Source: Halorubrum xinjiangense (GTDB lineage Archaea > Halobacteriota > Halobacteria > Halobacteriales > Haloferacaceae). From it: a stretch of DNA of 64,000 nt. This document shows positions 24,795-33,442 of this stretch, one piece after another. The stretch lies in the NCBI RefSeq assembly GCF_900102375.1, contig NZ_FNBO01000007.1, forward strand, positions 97,162 through 161,161, read 5' to 3'. How positions within the stretch are numbered: position 1 is the stretch's first letter; each line of letters begins with the position of its first letter. The notes beneath the pieces are model-generated. The model was not told the origin of the DNA. It searched no databases and saw only the letters and a program-made list of their open reading frames with translations. The position numbers and the translations under genes were made by a program.

Positions 24795-25799
24795 TCAGAG
24801 GTCGACGGGGGCGCCGGCGGCGGCGCTCTCGGCGAGTGCGTCGATGACCTCCATGTTCGCGATCGCCTCCTCCCCGTCGGTCAGGGGCGCGGTCCCGTCG
24901 GCGACGCGCTCGGCGAAGTGCTCGACCTGGAGCCGGTACTGGTCGACCGCGGGGAACGTCTCGACGCCGTGCCGGCCGTCGATCTCGTACGCCAGCTCGA
25001 CGGGGTCGTCGGTCGGGGCGTCGAACGCGCGCTCGACTTCGATCCAGCCGTTCGTCGCGTCGACGCGGTAGCGCTGGACCAGCTGGGTGTCGAATCCGCA
25101 CGCGACCCGCGCCGAGCGGCCGTCGTCGTACGCTAACACGCCGGCGAGCTCCGTGTCGACCCCGGCCTCTCGGGTGTCACCGGCGTGGGCGTAGGCGCGG
25201 TCGGGCTCCCCGAGCACCGTCCGGGCGAGCGAGACGGGGTAGCAGCCGACGTCCATCAGCGACCCGCCCGCGAGGTCGGGGTCGAGTCGCACGTCGTTCG
25301 GGCGGTCGTACAGCGGGAAGCGGAAGGTGGCCGTCACCGACCGGACGTCGTCGAGTTCGCTCGCCGCGAGCGCGACGGCGCGCTCGGTGCGCGGGTGGTA
25401 CCGGTACATGAACGCCTCCATCAGGGTGACGCCCCGCTCGTCGCAGTGATCGACGGCCGCCCGCGCCTCGTCGGCGTCGGCGGCCAGCGGCTTCTCGCAG
25501 AGGACGTCCAGGCCGGCGTCCGCGGCGCGTTTCGTCCACTCGGCGTGGCGCCCGTTCGGGAGCGGGACGTACACCGCGTCGAGCGCGTCGTCGTCGAGGA
25601 GGGCCTCGTAGGAGCCGTAGCTGCGGGGAATCGCGTTCTCGGCCGCGAACCGCTCCGCGCGGTCGGCGTCGCGGGACGCCACCGCGCCGACGGTGTGATC
25701 GCTGGCGGCGATCGCCGGTATCACCGCTTTACGGGCGATCCCCGCGGTGCCGAGGACGCCGAATTCGAGGCTCGTCGAGCCGCGCTCTGAAGTGGGCAT
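24795..25799 (-). CDS. Gfo/Idh/MocA oxidoreductase, possibly aldose 1-dehydrogenase
   Basis: 334 residues. NAD(P)-binding Rossmann domain (FGVLGTAGIARKAVIPAI), the conserved CEKPLAADADEA motif with the catalytic Lys, and the substrate-domain stretch MEAFMYRYHPRTE followed by GGSLMDVGCYPVSLAR. This subgroup includes the haloarchaeal D-xylose dehydrogenase, so oxidation of xylose, galactose or a similar aldose is plausible. ATG 25799 is chosen because similarity begins shortly after it and the upstream extension is Arg/Gly-rich shadow sequence. Convergent with kdgK, it closes the sugar-acid cluster. Confidence 0.85.
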   Translation of the reverse strand: MPTSERGSTSLEFGVLGTAGIARKAVIPAIAASDHTVGAVASRDADRAERFAAENAIPRSYGSYEALLDDDALDAVYVPLPNGRHAEWTKRAADAGLDVLCEKPLAADADEARAAVDHCDERGVTLMEAFMYRYHPRTERAVALAASELDDVRSVTATFRFPLYDRPNDVRLDPDLAGGSLMDVGCYPVSLARTVLGEPDRAYAHAGDTREAGVDTELAGVLAYDDGRSARVACGFDTQLVQRYRVDATNGWIEVERAFDAPTDDPVELAYEIDGRHGVETFPAVDQYRLQVEHFAERVADGTAPLTDGEEAIANMEVIDALAESAAAGAPVDL

Positions 25800-26934
25800 A
25801 CGCGGGGCGACGCACCCCCCGTCCAAGTCGGTTGGGGTCCGGTGAGCGACTCGGGAGCCCCTCCCAAGACGAGGCATCCCGGCCGATGAGCCGGCAGAGG
25901 AAGAACACGAGACGGGTCGGGCGGCTGGGTTCCGCGCTCAGTTCGGTACTCGACCCGCGATTCCAAATGAATTCGAAGGTGTCGCCGCTGTGTACAGCGC
26001 CGAATCTCGTGAGGCGAATCGCGGTGAACCGGCCCGCCCGACAGTCGCTCAACGGCGATCGAAGGGACGGAGCCCACGCGAAAAATTACTGGAACCTGAT
26101 TATAACTGTGTACTGGCGGGAATTTGATAATATTTTCGCTCAGGGGAGATCCTGAAGACGATAGTGACGAAACGCGGGTTTCGTTCTCTCAATTCGCTAC
26201 AGAAGGTGTTTATATGGCCTATCTGGCGCGAATCGCCGATTCTGGTCTAGGCGGAGGCGAGTCCGATCCGGATCGGCGATAACTGGGGACGCACGGAGCG
26301 AAGCTAAGATATTTAAACCAATTTCAAGAGGCCTTAGCGGCTCTAACTAGTGTTTAGAGTTCGTATTTCTGACGCGGCCGTTCGCTCGACGATCGGGCGG
26401 TCCGTCCGTGCGGATCGAGACAGATAGAAAATCTGAGTATCAGTGTAATTTGATAGGATTTCTCCCGGCCGGTGCGAAGCGAGTCCCGTGAGCGCGGCTG
26501 GCGGCGCGCTTGGCCCGAGAGCCGGGCTCGATGGGCGAATCGGCTCGAGACTCCTCGGGCATGGCTTAAAATAACAACGTTACGGTTGTTATGGGACGGC
26601 GTCGATCGGCGCGCGATCACCGGACGCCGGCCGGGCACCAGCGCGTCCGCGGCTGCGACCGACCGAGTCGAAGAGACTTGCCGTGAGAGATATTTGTTCG
26701 GCCGCTACATACTGATCCGGTAATACTCAAAGTACGTATATTTAGGTCTGAGATAGAATCTAAAAGTTGTTTAAATTGCTTCTGAAGCGTGTGAGTCCGT
26801 AAATACTATTTATAAGTAGTAGTCAAATTTTGTACTAGTACTCGGGTACACAGCACCTCGAATCGTATGCGAATTCGAACACGTCTGGCGGGTCGTGCGA
26901 TAGAAATTCATACCGGGGGCGCGAGGGGTGAGTC
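25800..26934. other. 1.1-kb gene-free region with promoter-like elements
   Basis: No supportable protein gene. The short open frames inside are Arg/Ser-rich and lack family features. Composition falls towards AT between 26070 and 26360 and again after 26690. TATA-like stretches stand at about 26208-26214 (TTTATAT) and 26309-26317 (ATATTTAAA); the latter is followed by an inverted repeat CTCTAA...TTAGAG (26341-26359). A 23-base near-palindrome is at 26570-26592. Close to the TrmB gene are TACTCAAAGTA (26727-26737) and the palindrome GTACTAGTAC (about 26833-26842). Confidence 0.6.
26570..26592. repeat. AATAACA-TGTTAT near-palindrome, copy 1
   Basis: Outer arms ATAACAAC and GTTGTTAT surround a GTTACG centre. 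It matches the element at 46633-46655 at 18 of 23 positions, with the same arms and a shared TACG core. Confidence 0.5.
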
Positions 26935-28017
26935 ATGGACCGGGACACGCTCAAGCGAGCGCTGGAGAACGCCGATCTCACGGGGTACGAGGCCGAGGCG
27001 TATCTGACGCTCGTCGACCACGGACGACTCCCCGCGGTCGACGTCGCGAAAAAGTCCAGCGTGCCGACCTCGCAGGTGTACGAAACCCTTCGGTCGCTGG
27101 AGGGGAAGGGGTTCGTCGAGACCATCGATCAGGACCGGCTCCACGCGGAGCCGTCAGACCCTGTCAACCTCCTGACGCACCTGCGCGAGCGCGGGGAGCT
27201 CTTCACCGACGCCGCCGAGGAGCTCGAGGACCGCTGGGAGCAGCCGGACCTCAACGAACACCGCGTCGGCGTCGTCAAACACACCGAGACGGTGCTCGAA
27301 CACGTCCGGACGCAGATCCGGGAGGCCGAGATCGCCGTCGAGGTCGCGTTGACCGCAGCGCAGTTCGAGTCGCTGCGGACGGAGCTGAAGGCCGCCGCCG
27401 ACCGGGACGTGATCATTCACGTCGCGGTGTACTACGAGCCGGACCTAGCCGCGCGGAGCGAGGAGTGGGACCTCTCGGCGCCGAACTTGGAGATGCGCGT
27501 CGTCAAGATCCCGGGGCCGTTTCTCGCCGTCCTCGACCGAAGTCGGACGTACTTCGCCCCGAACTCGCGTGCCGGGGAGAGCTACGGGATCTTGATCAAC
27601 GACAACATCCTCTCTTTTATCAACCACTGGTACTTCCAGACCTGCCTCTGGTACTCGTGGGAGCCGCTGTCGTCGAACCAGCGGCTCCCGAAGACGTACA
27701 TCAGCCTCAAGGAGTTCATCCGCGACATCAGCGACGTGTATCACGGCGGCGCGACGGTGGCGGTGACCATCGACGGCCTCGACGTCGAGACGCGGGAGTT
27801 CCGGACCGTCACCGGAACGGTCGCGAACATCTACTACCCGGACATGTTCGTCAACCACAGCCCGTCGCTGGAGCGACTCTCGACGTACTCCGTCGTCTGG
27901 CTCGATACGGGAGAGGAGGAGTTCTCCGTCGGCGGCTGGGGGGCCGTCTTCGAGGACATCGAAGCGCAGAAAATAACGCTCGAAGCGATCTCCTTCGACC
28001 GCGTCGATCAGTTGTAG
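26935..28017 (+). CDS. TrmB-family sugar-responsive transcription regulator
   Basis: 360 residues. The N-terminal winged helix (about residues 10-75, LTGYEAEAYLTLVDHGRLPAVDVAKKSSVPTSQVYETLRSLEGKGFVE) is typical TrmB. A short coiled segment and the TrmB sugar-binding C-terminal domain (about residues 110-360, including VLDRSRTYFAPNS and the FRTVTGTVANIYYPD beta-barrel part) follow. TrmB proteins bind sugars and repress or activate sugar transport and metabolism genes. Placed beside GH3 and ABC-transporter genes, it is the likely local regulator. Its 3' end overlaps the convergent GH3 gene by 10 bases. Confidence 0.9.
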   Translation: MDRDTLKRALENADLTGYEAEAYLTLVDHGRLPAVDVAKKSSVPTSQVYETLRSLEGKGFVETIDQDRLHAEPSDPVNLLTHLRERGELFTDAAEELEDRWEQPDLNEHRVGVVKHTETVLEHVRTQIREAEIAVEVALTAAQFESLRTELKAAADRDVIIHVAVYYEPDLAARSEEWDLSAPNLEMRVVKIPGPFLAVLDRSRTYFAPNSRAGESYGILINDNILSFINHWYFQTCLWYSWEPLSSNQRLPKTYISLKEFIRDISDVYHGGATVAVTIDGLDVETREFRTVTGTVANIYYPDMFVNHSPSLERLSTYSVVWLDTGEEEFSVGGWGAVFEDIEAQKITLEAISFDRVDQL

Positions 28018-30239
28018 GTCGTCTCGACGCGCAGTCCGACCGTCTGGTCACCGACGCGGACCGAGTAGTCGCCGGCGGCGGTCTGTCGCACGCCCTCGGC
28101 GTCGACCCGGCCGAGCGACGCCGCGTCGAGTTCGACGGTCACCGTGTCGCGCTCCCCGGCCTCGAGCGAGACGCGCTCGAAGCCGCGGAGCTCGCGGACC
28201 GGCGTCACCGTGGGGCTGGCGTGGTCGGTAACGTACACCTGGACGACGTCCGTGCCGGCTCGGTCGCTCACGTTTTCGACAGGGACCTCTACGGTCGTCG
28301 TCTCGTGCGGCCCGACGGTCGAGTCCGCCAGCGCGACCTGCCCGTACTCGAATTCGGCGTAACTGAGCCCGTGACCGAACTCGAACAGCGGGTCGTACGA
28401 CGAGGGGTGTTCGTCCTGTCCGATCGGCGTCGGATGCGGGAAGTGGTTGAAGCGCGCCGGGAGGTGTCCCTCGGACTTCGGGATCGTGATCGGGAGCCGC
28501 CCGCCGGGGTCGTTCTCGCCGAACAGCGTCTCGGCGACGGCCCGGCCGCCCATCGTCCCGGGGTAGTACGCCATGAGGAGCGCCGGGACGTTGTCGGCCA
28601 TCCAGTCGACGACAAGCGGCCGGCCGGTGATCAGAACGCCGACGACGGGGGTCCCCGTCTCGTGGATCGCCTCGACGAGGTCGCGCTGCGCGTCGGGGAG
28701 GCTGAGCGAGTGCCGGTTGGGGAACTCGTCCGGTTCGGTGCCGGAGTCGGCCGTCGGCCCGAACTCGTGGAGGTACCACGGCTCGCCCACGGCGACGACC
28801 GCCACGTCGGCGTCCGCGGCCGCGTCGGCGGCGGCGTCGACGTCGAGTTCGTCGTTCATCGTCGCGCCCTGTTCGTAGGCGACGTCGCCGTCCGTGGCCG
28901 CCTCGACGCCGTCGCGAACGGTAACGATGTCCGTCCCCTCGGGGTCGGGGACGCTCCAGCCGCCGAGCTGGTGGATGGGGGTGTCCGCGTTCGGTCCGGC
29001 GACCAAGACGTCGGCGTCGTCGTCGAGCGGCAGCAGGTCGTCGTTTTTCAACAGCGTCATCGACTCCCGTGCCGCCTCGAGAGAGGCCTCCCGGTGGGGC
29101 GCCGCGCCGACCACGTCGCGCGCCTCGGCCGGGTCGACGAAGGCGTCCTCGAAGAGTCCGAGCCGGAACTTCTGTTCGAGGACGCGCTCGAGGCTCTCGT
29201 CGAGGGTCGACTCGGCCAGTTCGCCCTCCTCGACCAGCGCGACGAGGTGTTCGGCGTGGTCGACGGCGTCGACCGAGGCGATGTCGAGGCCGGCCTCGCG
29301 CGTCTGCCGGACGGAGCCGCGGTGGTCGGCCGTGATCTTGTGATCGTCGTGGAGCATCCGGACGCCGTTCCAGTCCGAGACGACGGTCCCGTCGAAGCCG
29401 AGCGTGCCGCGGAGCAGGTCGGTGAGATACCGCCGCGACCCGTGTGCCGGCTCGCCGTCGATGGCGTTGTAGCAGGGCATCACCGACTCGACCCCCTCGT
29501 CGAGCGCGTCGAGGAAGGAGGGGAGGAAGACGTTCCGCAGCACGTACTCGGACACCTCAACCGGCGCGGCGTCCTCGCCGCGAGCCGGTTCGCTGTACGC
29601 CGGGAAGTGCTTGGCCGTCGCGATGACGGACGAGGGGTCTTCGATCCCCTCGCCCTGATAGCCGCGTACCTTCGCGGCCGCCAGTTTCCCGCAGAGGTAC
29701 GGGCTCTCGCCGAACGTCTCGAAGGCGCGACCCCAGCGCGGTTCGCGGGCGACGTCACACGTCGGGGAGTAGTTCTGGTGCGCGCCGGACCGCCGCACCT
29801 CCGTCGCCGTGACGTCGGCGGCCCGCTCCGCCGCCTCGGTGTCCCAGGTCGCCCCGACGCCGAGACCGTTCGGAAACGCCGTCCCCTCGGCGACGTACGC
29901 GTGGCCGTGGACGGCGTCGACGTTGAACAGCAGTGGAATGCCGAGACGCGTCTCCGAGAGAGCGACCTCCTGGAGCCGGTTGACGTTCTCGACGATGTCG
30001 TCCAAGCGCATGTCCGCCGCGCCGCCCCAGCCGAACGACGCGACCGCACCGACGTGGTGGTCGCGGATCTCGTCGGCGGCGTCGTCGACCGTTTTGAACT
30101 CGCTGAGTTGGCCGGCCCACGTGCCGACGAGCTGGCCCGCCTTCTCCTCGAGTGTCATCCGGTCGAGGAGGTCCTCGACTCGGTTCGAGAGAGTGGCAGT
30201 CTCGTCTCTGTAAAGGGGTTGCTCGCTGCTTGACTGCAT
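28008..30239 (-). CDS. GH3 family beta-glycosidase
   Basis: 743 residues. Glycoside hydrolase family 3: TIM-barrel domain with KHFPAYSEP (about residue 210) and the nucleophile Asp in VVSDWNGVRM (about residue 290), an alpha/beta sandwich domain (about 390-600), and a C-terminal FnIII-like domain (PVENVSDRAGTDVVQVYV). It removes terminal beta-glucose or beta-xylose units. No signal peptide is visible, so it acts in the cytoplasm on imported oligosaccharides. ATG 30239 (MQSSSEQPL) is preferred over the ATG two codons upstream because it lies 27 bases from the TATA box at about 30263-30269. A palindrome at 30253-30265 sits between box and start. Confidence 0.92.
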   Translation of the reverse strand: MQSSSEQPLYRDETATLSNRVEDLLDRMTLEEKAGQLVGTWAGQLSEFKTVDDAADEIRDHHVGAVASFGWGGAADMRLDDIVENVNRLQEVALSETRLGIPLLFNVDAVHGHAYVAEGTAFPNGLGVGATWDTEAAERAADVTATEVRRSGAHQNYSPTCDVAREPRWGRAFETFGESPYLCGKLAAAKVRGYQGEGIEDPSSVIATAKHFPAYSEPARGEDAAPVEVSEYVLRNVFLPSFLDALDEGVESVMPCYNAIDGEPAHGSRRYLTDLLRGTLGFDGTVVSDWNGVRMLHDDHKITADHRGSVRQTREAGLDIASVDAVDHAEHLVALVEEGELAESTLDESLERVLEQKFRLGLFEDAFVDPAEARDVVGAAPHREASLEAARESMTLLKNDDLLPLDDDADVLVAGPNADTPIHQLGGWSVPDPEGTDIVTVRDGVEAATDGDVAYEQGATMNDELDVDAAADAAADADVAVVAVGEPWYLHEFGPTADSGTEPDEFPNRHSLSLPDAQRDLVEAIHETGTPVVGVLITGRPLVVDWMADNVPALLMAYYPGTMGGRAVAETLFGENDPGGRLPITIPKSEGHLPARFNHFPHPTPIGQDEHPSSYDPLFEFGHGLSYAEFEYGQVALADSTVGPHETTTVEVPVENVSDRAGTDVVQVYVTDHASPTVTPVRELRGFERVSLEAGERDTVTVELDAASLGRVDAEGVRQTAAGDYSVRVGDQTVGLRVETTYN

Positions 30240-30252
30240 ACCCATAGAGGGT

Positions 30253-30265
30253 AACCAAGTTGGTT
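30253..30265 (-). promoter_or_regulatory. Palindromic operator at the GH3 promoter
   Basis: Perfect 13-base palindrome AACCAA-G-TTGGTT overlapping the edge of the TATA element (TTATAAA, minus strand) and lying just before the transcript start. A repressor bound here would block TFB/TBP or polymerase. The TrmB regulator at 26935 is the obvious candidate, though the motif is not the published TrmB consensus I remember. Confidence 0.45.
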
Positions 30266-30293
30266 TATAATTTTTGATGGCGGGAAAACGCCA

Positions 30294-31964
30294 TCAGGCG
30301 GTCGAATCGCCCGAAACGACGACGATCCCCGACCTCGTGATCCGCAGCCGCTGGTCGGCGCTAACGTCCTCGAAGCGCCGCTCGGTCCCGTCCGGCCAGA
30401 CGACCCGGAGCGACGCCGTCTCGCTGGCGCCGAGTCCGACGTGTTCGACCCGACTGTCCTGCGAGAGGAAGTCGGTGTTCGAGGTGTGACGGACCGTCTG
30501 CGCTCCGTCGGCCGTTACGGTGACCTCGGCGCCCAGCGCCGTTGCGCCGTCCTCGTCGACGACGCGGAACTGGAGGCCGTGGCGGTCGCCGGCGGCGGCG
30601 TTGTCGTAGACGACGAACGGGGCGTCGTACGTCGCGACGACGAGCTCCTGCGCGCCGTCGCGGTCGTAGTCGAGCGTAGCCAGCCCCCGGCCGTCCGTCT
30701 CGCGCATCCCGTTCGTCTCCTTTCGCACGCGCTCGTACGCGCCGTCGTCGCCGGCCACGCTCCGGTTCGATTGGAACACCATCGGGTGCGTATACACCGG
30801 GTCCTCCCGGTCGATCCTGATGACGCGCTGGGTCGTGTGGACGAGGTCGCGGTCGCCGTCGTTGTCGAAGTCGGTCATGCTCGCGGCCCACCCCCAGCCG
30901 CCGCGCCGCACGCCGAGTCCGTCGGCGCGGTCGGTGAACTCCCCGCCGCCCCGGTTGACGAGGAGGGTGTTCCCTTTCGTCCGGCTCGAGTGAATGACGT
31001 AATCGAGCAGGCGTTTCAGTCGCTCGTACCGCTCAGGCTCCATGTTCGCTTCGAGATCGGGGAACCAAATGTTCGAGACGAACACGTCCGGCCGGCCGTC
31101 GCCGGTCACGTCGGCGACCTCTGACGCCATCCCGTTGCGGGCCGTCGAGCCGCCGAGCGATCGCTGCTCGAACTCCCCGCCACCCCGATTCACGTAGATT
31201 GTGTCGTTGTTGTAGTCGTTGGCGACGTGGATGTCGGGACGGCCGTCCCCGGTCAGGTCGGCGAAACTCGCCGCCAAGCTCCAGCGCGCCCCCTCAATAT
31301 CGTCGGTCCGGACGCGTTCGTAGGCGCCGCCGACGTTCTCGTAGAGGTAGTTCGGGTTCCCGTTGTCGACGTCGATGCTGGCGTTCGGGCTGAAGTAGCC
31401 CGCGGGCTTCTGCTCGCGCCACGACCCCGACTGGTAGACGAAGAGGTCGGTGTCGCCGTCGCCGTCGTAGTCGGCGGCCGCCGCGCCGAGCGGGTACGTG
31501 AGGGTACCGAGCCCGTACTCGGTCGGCTCGAACGTGCCGCGGTCGTTGTCGAAGGCGTGTACCGTCCCGTCGCGGCCGAAGAGGAGGAGGTCCGGCCAGC
31601 CGTCCCCCTCGACATCGACGAACGAGGCGCTCTTCACTGCGCCGTCGACTGAGGGGAACGAGTCACGCCGCGAGAACGTCCCGTTCCGATTTACGAACAG
31701 CGCCGGCTCGGCCCCGCCGACGGCGAGGACGTCCGGCCACGAGTCGCGGTCGACGTCGGCGACGTAGACGCCGGAGTTCCCGTTGCCGACGCCGCCGCCG
31801 CTCGCCTCGTACGTCAGTCCCGACTCCGCCGTGACGTCCGCAAACTGGATCCGCGGCGGCTCCGTCGCCGGGTCCTCCCCTCCCGTCGCGAACACGCCGG
31901 CGCCGGCGCACCCGGCGAGGAGGACGAGCAGACAGGCGGTGCCGACGCGCAGGCCTCGTCGCAT
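30294..31964 (-). CDS. CRTAC1-type FG-GAP/VCBS repeat lipoprotein
   Basis: 556 residues. A hydrophobic signal with lipobox LLAGC (Cys at about residue 19) predicts export and lipid anchoring on the outer face. Repeated calcium-binding FG-GAP blades follow (VADVDRDSWPDVLAVGG, VDVEGDGWPDLLLFG, ADYDGDGDTDLFVY, ADLTGDGRPDIHVAND, ADVTGDGRPDVFVSN, TDFDNDGDRDLVHTT), forming a beta-propeller. The end resembles an ASPIC/UnbV domain (LGAEVTVTADGAQTVRHT and LRVVWPDGT). The start follows the stop of the upstream DyP-like gene by one base, so the two form one operon. Function is unknown; the propeller suggests binding of a partner or glycan. Confidence 0.88.
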   Translation of the reverse strand: MRRGLRVGTACLLVLLAGCAGAGVFATGGEDPATEPPRIQFADVTAESGLTYEASGGGVGNGNSGVYVADVDRDSWPDVLAVGGAEPALFVNRNGTFSRRDSFPSVDGAVKSASFVDVEGDGWPDLLLFGRDGTVHAFDNDRGTFEPTEYGLGTLTYPLGAAAADYDGDGDTDLFVYQSGSWREQKPAGYFSPNASIDVDNGNPNYLYENVGGAYERVRTDDIEGARWSLAASFADLTGDGRPDIHVANDYNNDTIYVNRGGGEFEQRSLGGSTARNGMASEVADVTGDGRPDVFVSNIWFPDLEANMEPERYERLKRLLDYVIHSSRTKGNTLLVNRGGGEFTDRADGLGVRRGGWGWAASMTDFDNDGDRDLVHTTQRVIRIDREDPVYTHPMVFQSNRSVAGDDGAYERVRKETNGMRETDGRGLATLDYDRDGAQELVVATYDAPFVVYDNAAAGDRHGLQFRVVDEDGATALGAEVTVTADGAQTVRHTSNTDFLSQDSRVEHVGLGASETASLRVVWPDGTERRFEDVSADQRLRITRSGIVVVSGDSTA

Positions 31965-31965
31965 C

Positions 31966-33288
31966 TCAGATCACCGGCAGCGCGCGCTTCTCCCGGGGCG
32001 GCGCGAGGTAGCTCCCCCGGCGGAGCGTCTCTAAGTAATCGGTGATTCCGTGGTCCTCCGCGGGCACGTCGTGGTCGTACTCGTCGACGTTCATCGTCTT
32101 TCGCGTCTCAATGAAATCGGTCATCGCCTCCTGGATCGCGTTGAACTGGAACCCCGCGCCGTCGCGGACCGTGTCGGCGACGCCCTCGGTCCGCCGGAGG
32201 ATGCGCGGTTCGAAGTCGTCGTCACGGGCCCGGGCCACCTTCTGGGTGTGGCCGACGCGGTCGTACTCCCCGGCGTGGGCGTCGATGTTCTCGACGTCCG
32301 ATTCGGTGACGCCGCTGTCGCCGCCGAGTTTGTCGCCGGTGGCGCCGATATCGTCTGGATCATGCGCCGGACAGAACATTTCGGCAGTCCGTTCCTCTTG
32401 GCCCTGTTCGTACCACCGGTCGAGGTCGATCCGGAGCGTCGAGGAGGCGATCGTCGTCCCGCCGGCCATCGGCCCCTCGTCGATGGTGACGCGGTCCTCG
32501 CTCGGGAGGTTGTCGCGGAAACCGGACTTGTACCCCATCGACAGCGGGGCGTCCTCGGGGACGCCCTCATGGTCGAGCTTGTCGGCCGGCAGCCCCTTGC
32601 CGACGTAGCCGACGTGGCGGCCGGCCTTCGAGAAGATCCCTTCGAACGTCGACTCCACGGGGAGGCCGTTGAGCTCGTCGAGCTCGCCGAACAGCGCCTC
32701 CTCCGCGGCGAGAAGGATCGAGCCGACATCGCTCGTCAGTATCAGCATCGCGTCGTACTCGTCCGCGTGGGCGGGGTCCTCGCCGACGGCTTCGAGGACG
32801 GACTCCGGCGTCGAGAGCCCCGCGGGGACGTCGCCGACCGCGTCGAAGTAGGCCGGGGCGTATCCGATCATGAAGAGCAGTCCGCGGTGGAACGGCGCGC
32901 CCGCGTCGCCACCGGTTCCCCACTGGAACGCTCGCTCCAGCGTTCGGAGCGCCGCCTCGACCGCCTCCCGCTCGGCGTCCGCCGGCGGCGTGGACCCCTC
33001 GTAGCGCATGCCGATCCCGACGAGCTGTTGCGGGGGGACCGTGTTGCCGTGGGCGTCCCGGACGAGGAACTCGCCCCAGCGGTGCTGGCCGTCCGGAACC
33101 GCGCTCGGATCCCCACGCGGGAACGTCGGTTCGGCGTCGACCGCGGCTCCGTCGGTCGAGGCCGACGCCTCCCCGAACCGGCCGCGCTCCGTCTCGAGGC
33201 ACGCGGAGAGCGCGCTGGTGCCGCCGATCGCCACCGCGGAACGGACGAACTCACGACGCGGAATGTCTTGCCGCTCGTCTGAAGGCAT
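31966..33288 (-). CDS. Tat-exported DyP-type peroxidase-like protein
   Basis: 440 residues. A twin-arginine signal (RREFVRSAVAIGGTSALSAC) predicts folded export and perhaps lipid anchoring at Cys34. The body resembles DyP-type haem peroxidases: a distal GFRDN corresponding to the GxxDG motif, and a probable proximal haem His in RVGHTQKVARARDD followed by RILRRTEG. The C-terminal FNAIQEAMTDFIETRKTMNVDEYDH matches the family's final helix region. The distance from classical DyPs is large, so activity is uncertain. ATG 33288 is chosen because the Tat signal begins there; upstream frame is shadow. It leads the operon with the CRTAC1 gene. Confidence 0.75.
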   Translation of the reverse strand: MPSDERQDIPRREFVRSAVAIGGTSALSACLETERGRFGEASASTDGAAVDAEPTFPRGDPSAVPDGQHRWGEFLVRDAHGNTVPPQQLVGIGMRYEGSTPPADAEREAVEAALRTLERAFQWGTGGDAGAPFHRGLLFMIGYAPAYFDAVGDVPAGLSTPESVLEAVGEDPAHADEYDAMLILTSDVGSILLAAEEALFGELDELNGLPVESTFEGIFSKAGRHVGYVGKGLPADKLDHEGVPEDAPLSMGYKSGFRDNLPSEDRVTIDEGPMAGGTTIASSTLRIDLDRWYEQGQEERTAEMFCPAHDPDDIGATGDKLGGDSGVTESDVENIDAHAGEYDRVGHTQKVARARDDDFEPRILRRTEGVADTVRDGAGFQFNAIQEAMTDFIETRKTMNVDEYDHDVPAEDHGITDYLETLRRGSYLAPPREKRALPVI

Positions 33289-33442
33289 TATCTGTGGTAA
33301 CGAGTGTCTCGGGTTAATTCTTTTGTCGCGGTCAGGCTCGGGCGCCCTACCGAGGGATTTCTGTTCTGAGCGACTGGAGCGCGCCCCCGCACTCGGTCGA
33401 AAATATCCATTATAGACCATTTACCATAACATTTAATAACAG

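Noticed and set aside
26354..26638. Open frames inside the 25.8-26.9 kb gap (both strands)
   Set aside because: Arg/Ser-rich, not acidic as haloarchaeal proteins are, and without recognisable motifs; they look like chance frames in GC-rich DNA.
27480..28000. A separate coding gene antisense to trmB
   Set aside because: Frame without motifs and with shadow composition; the TrmB C-terminal domain is clear on the plus strand.
32050..33282. 410-codon plus-strand frame opposite the DyP-like gene
   Set aside because: Antisense shadow; the minus-strand frame has a Tat signal and peroxidase-like motifs.
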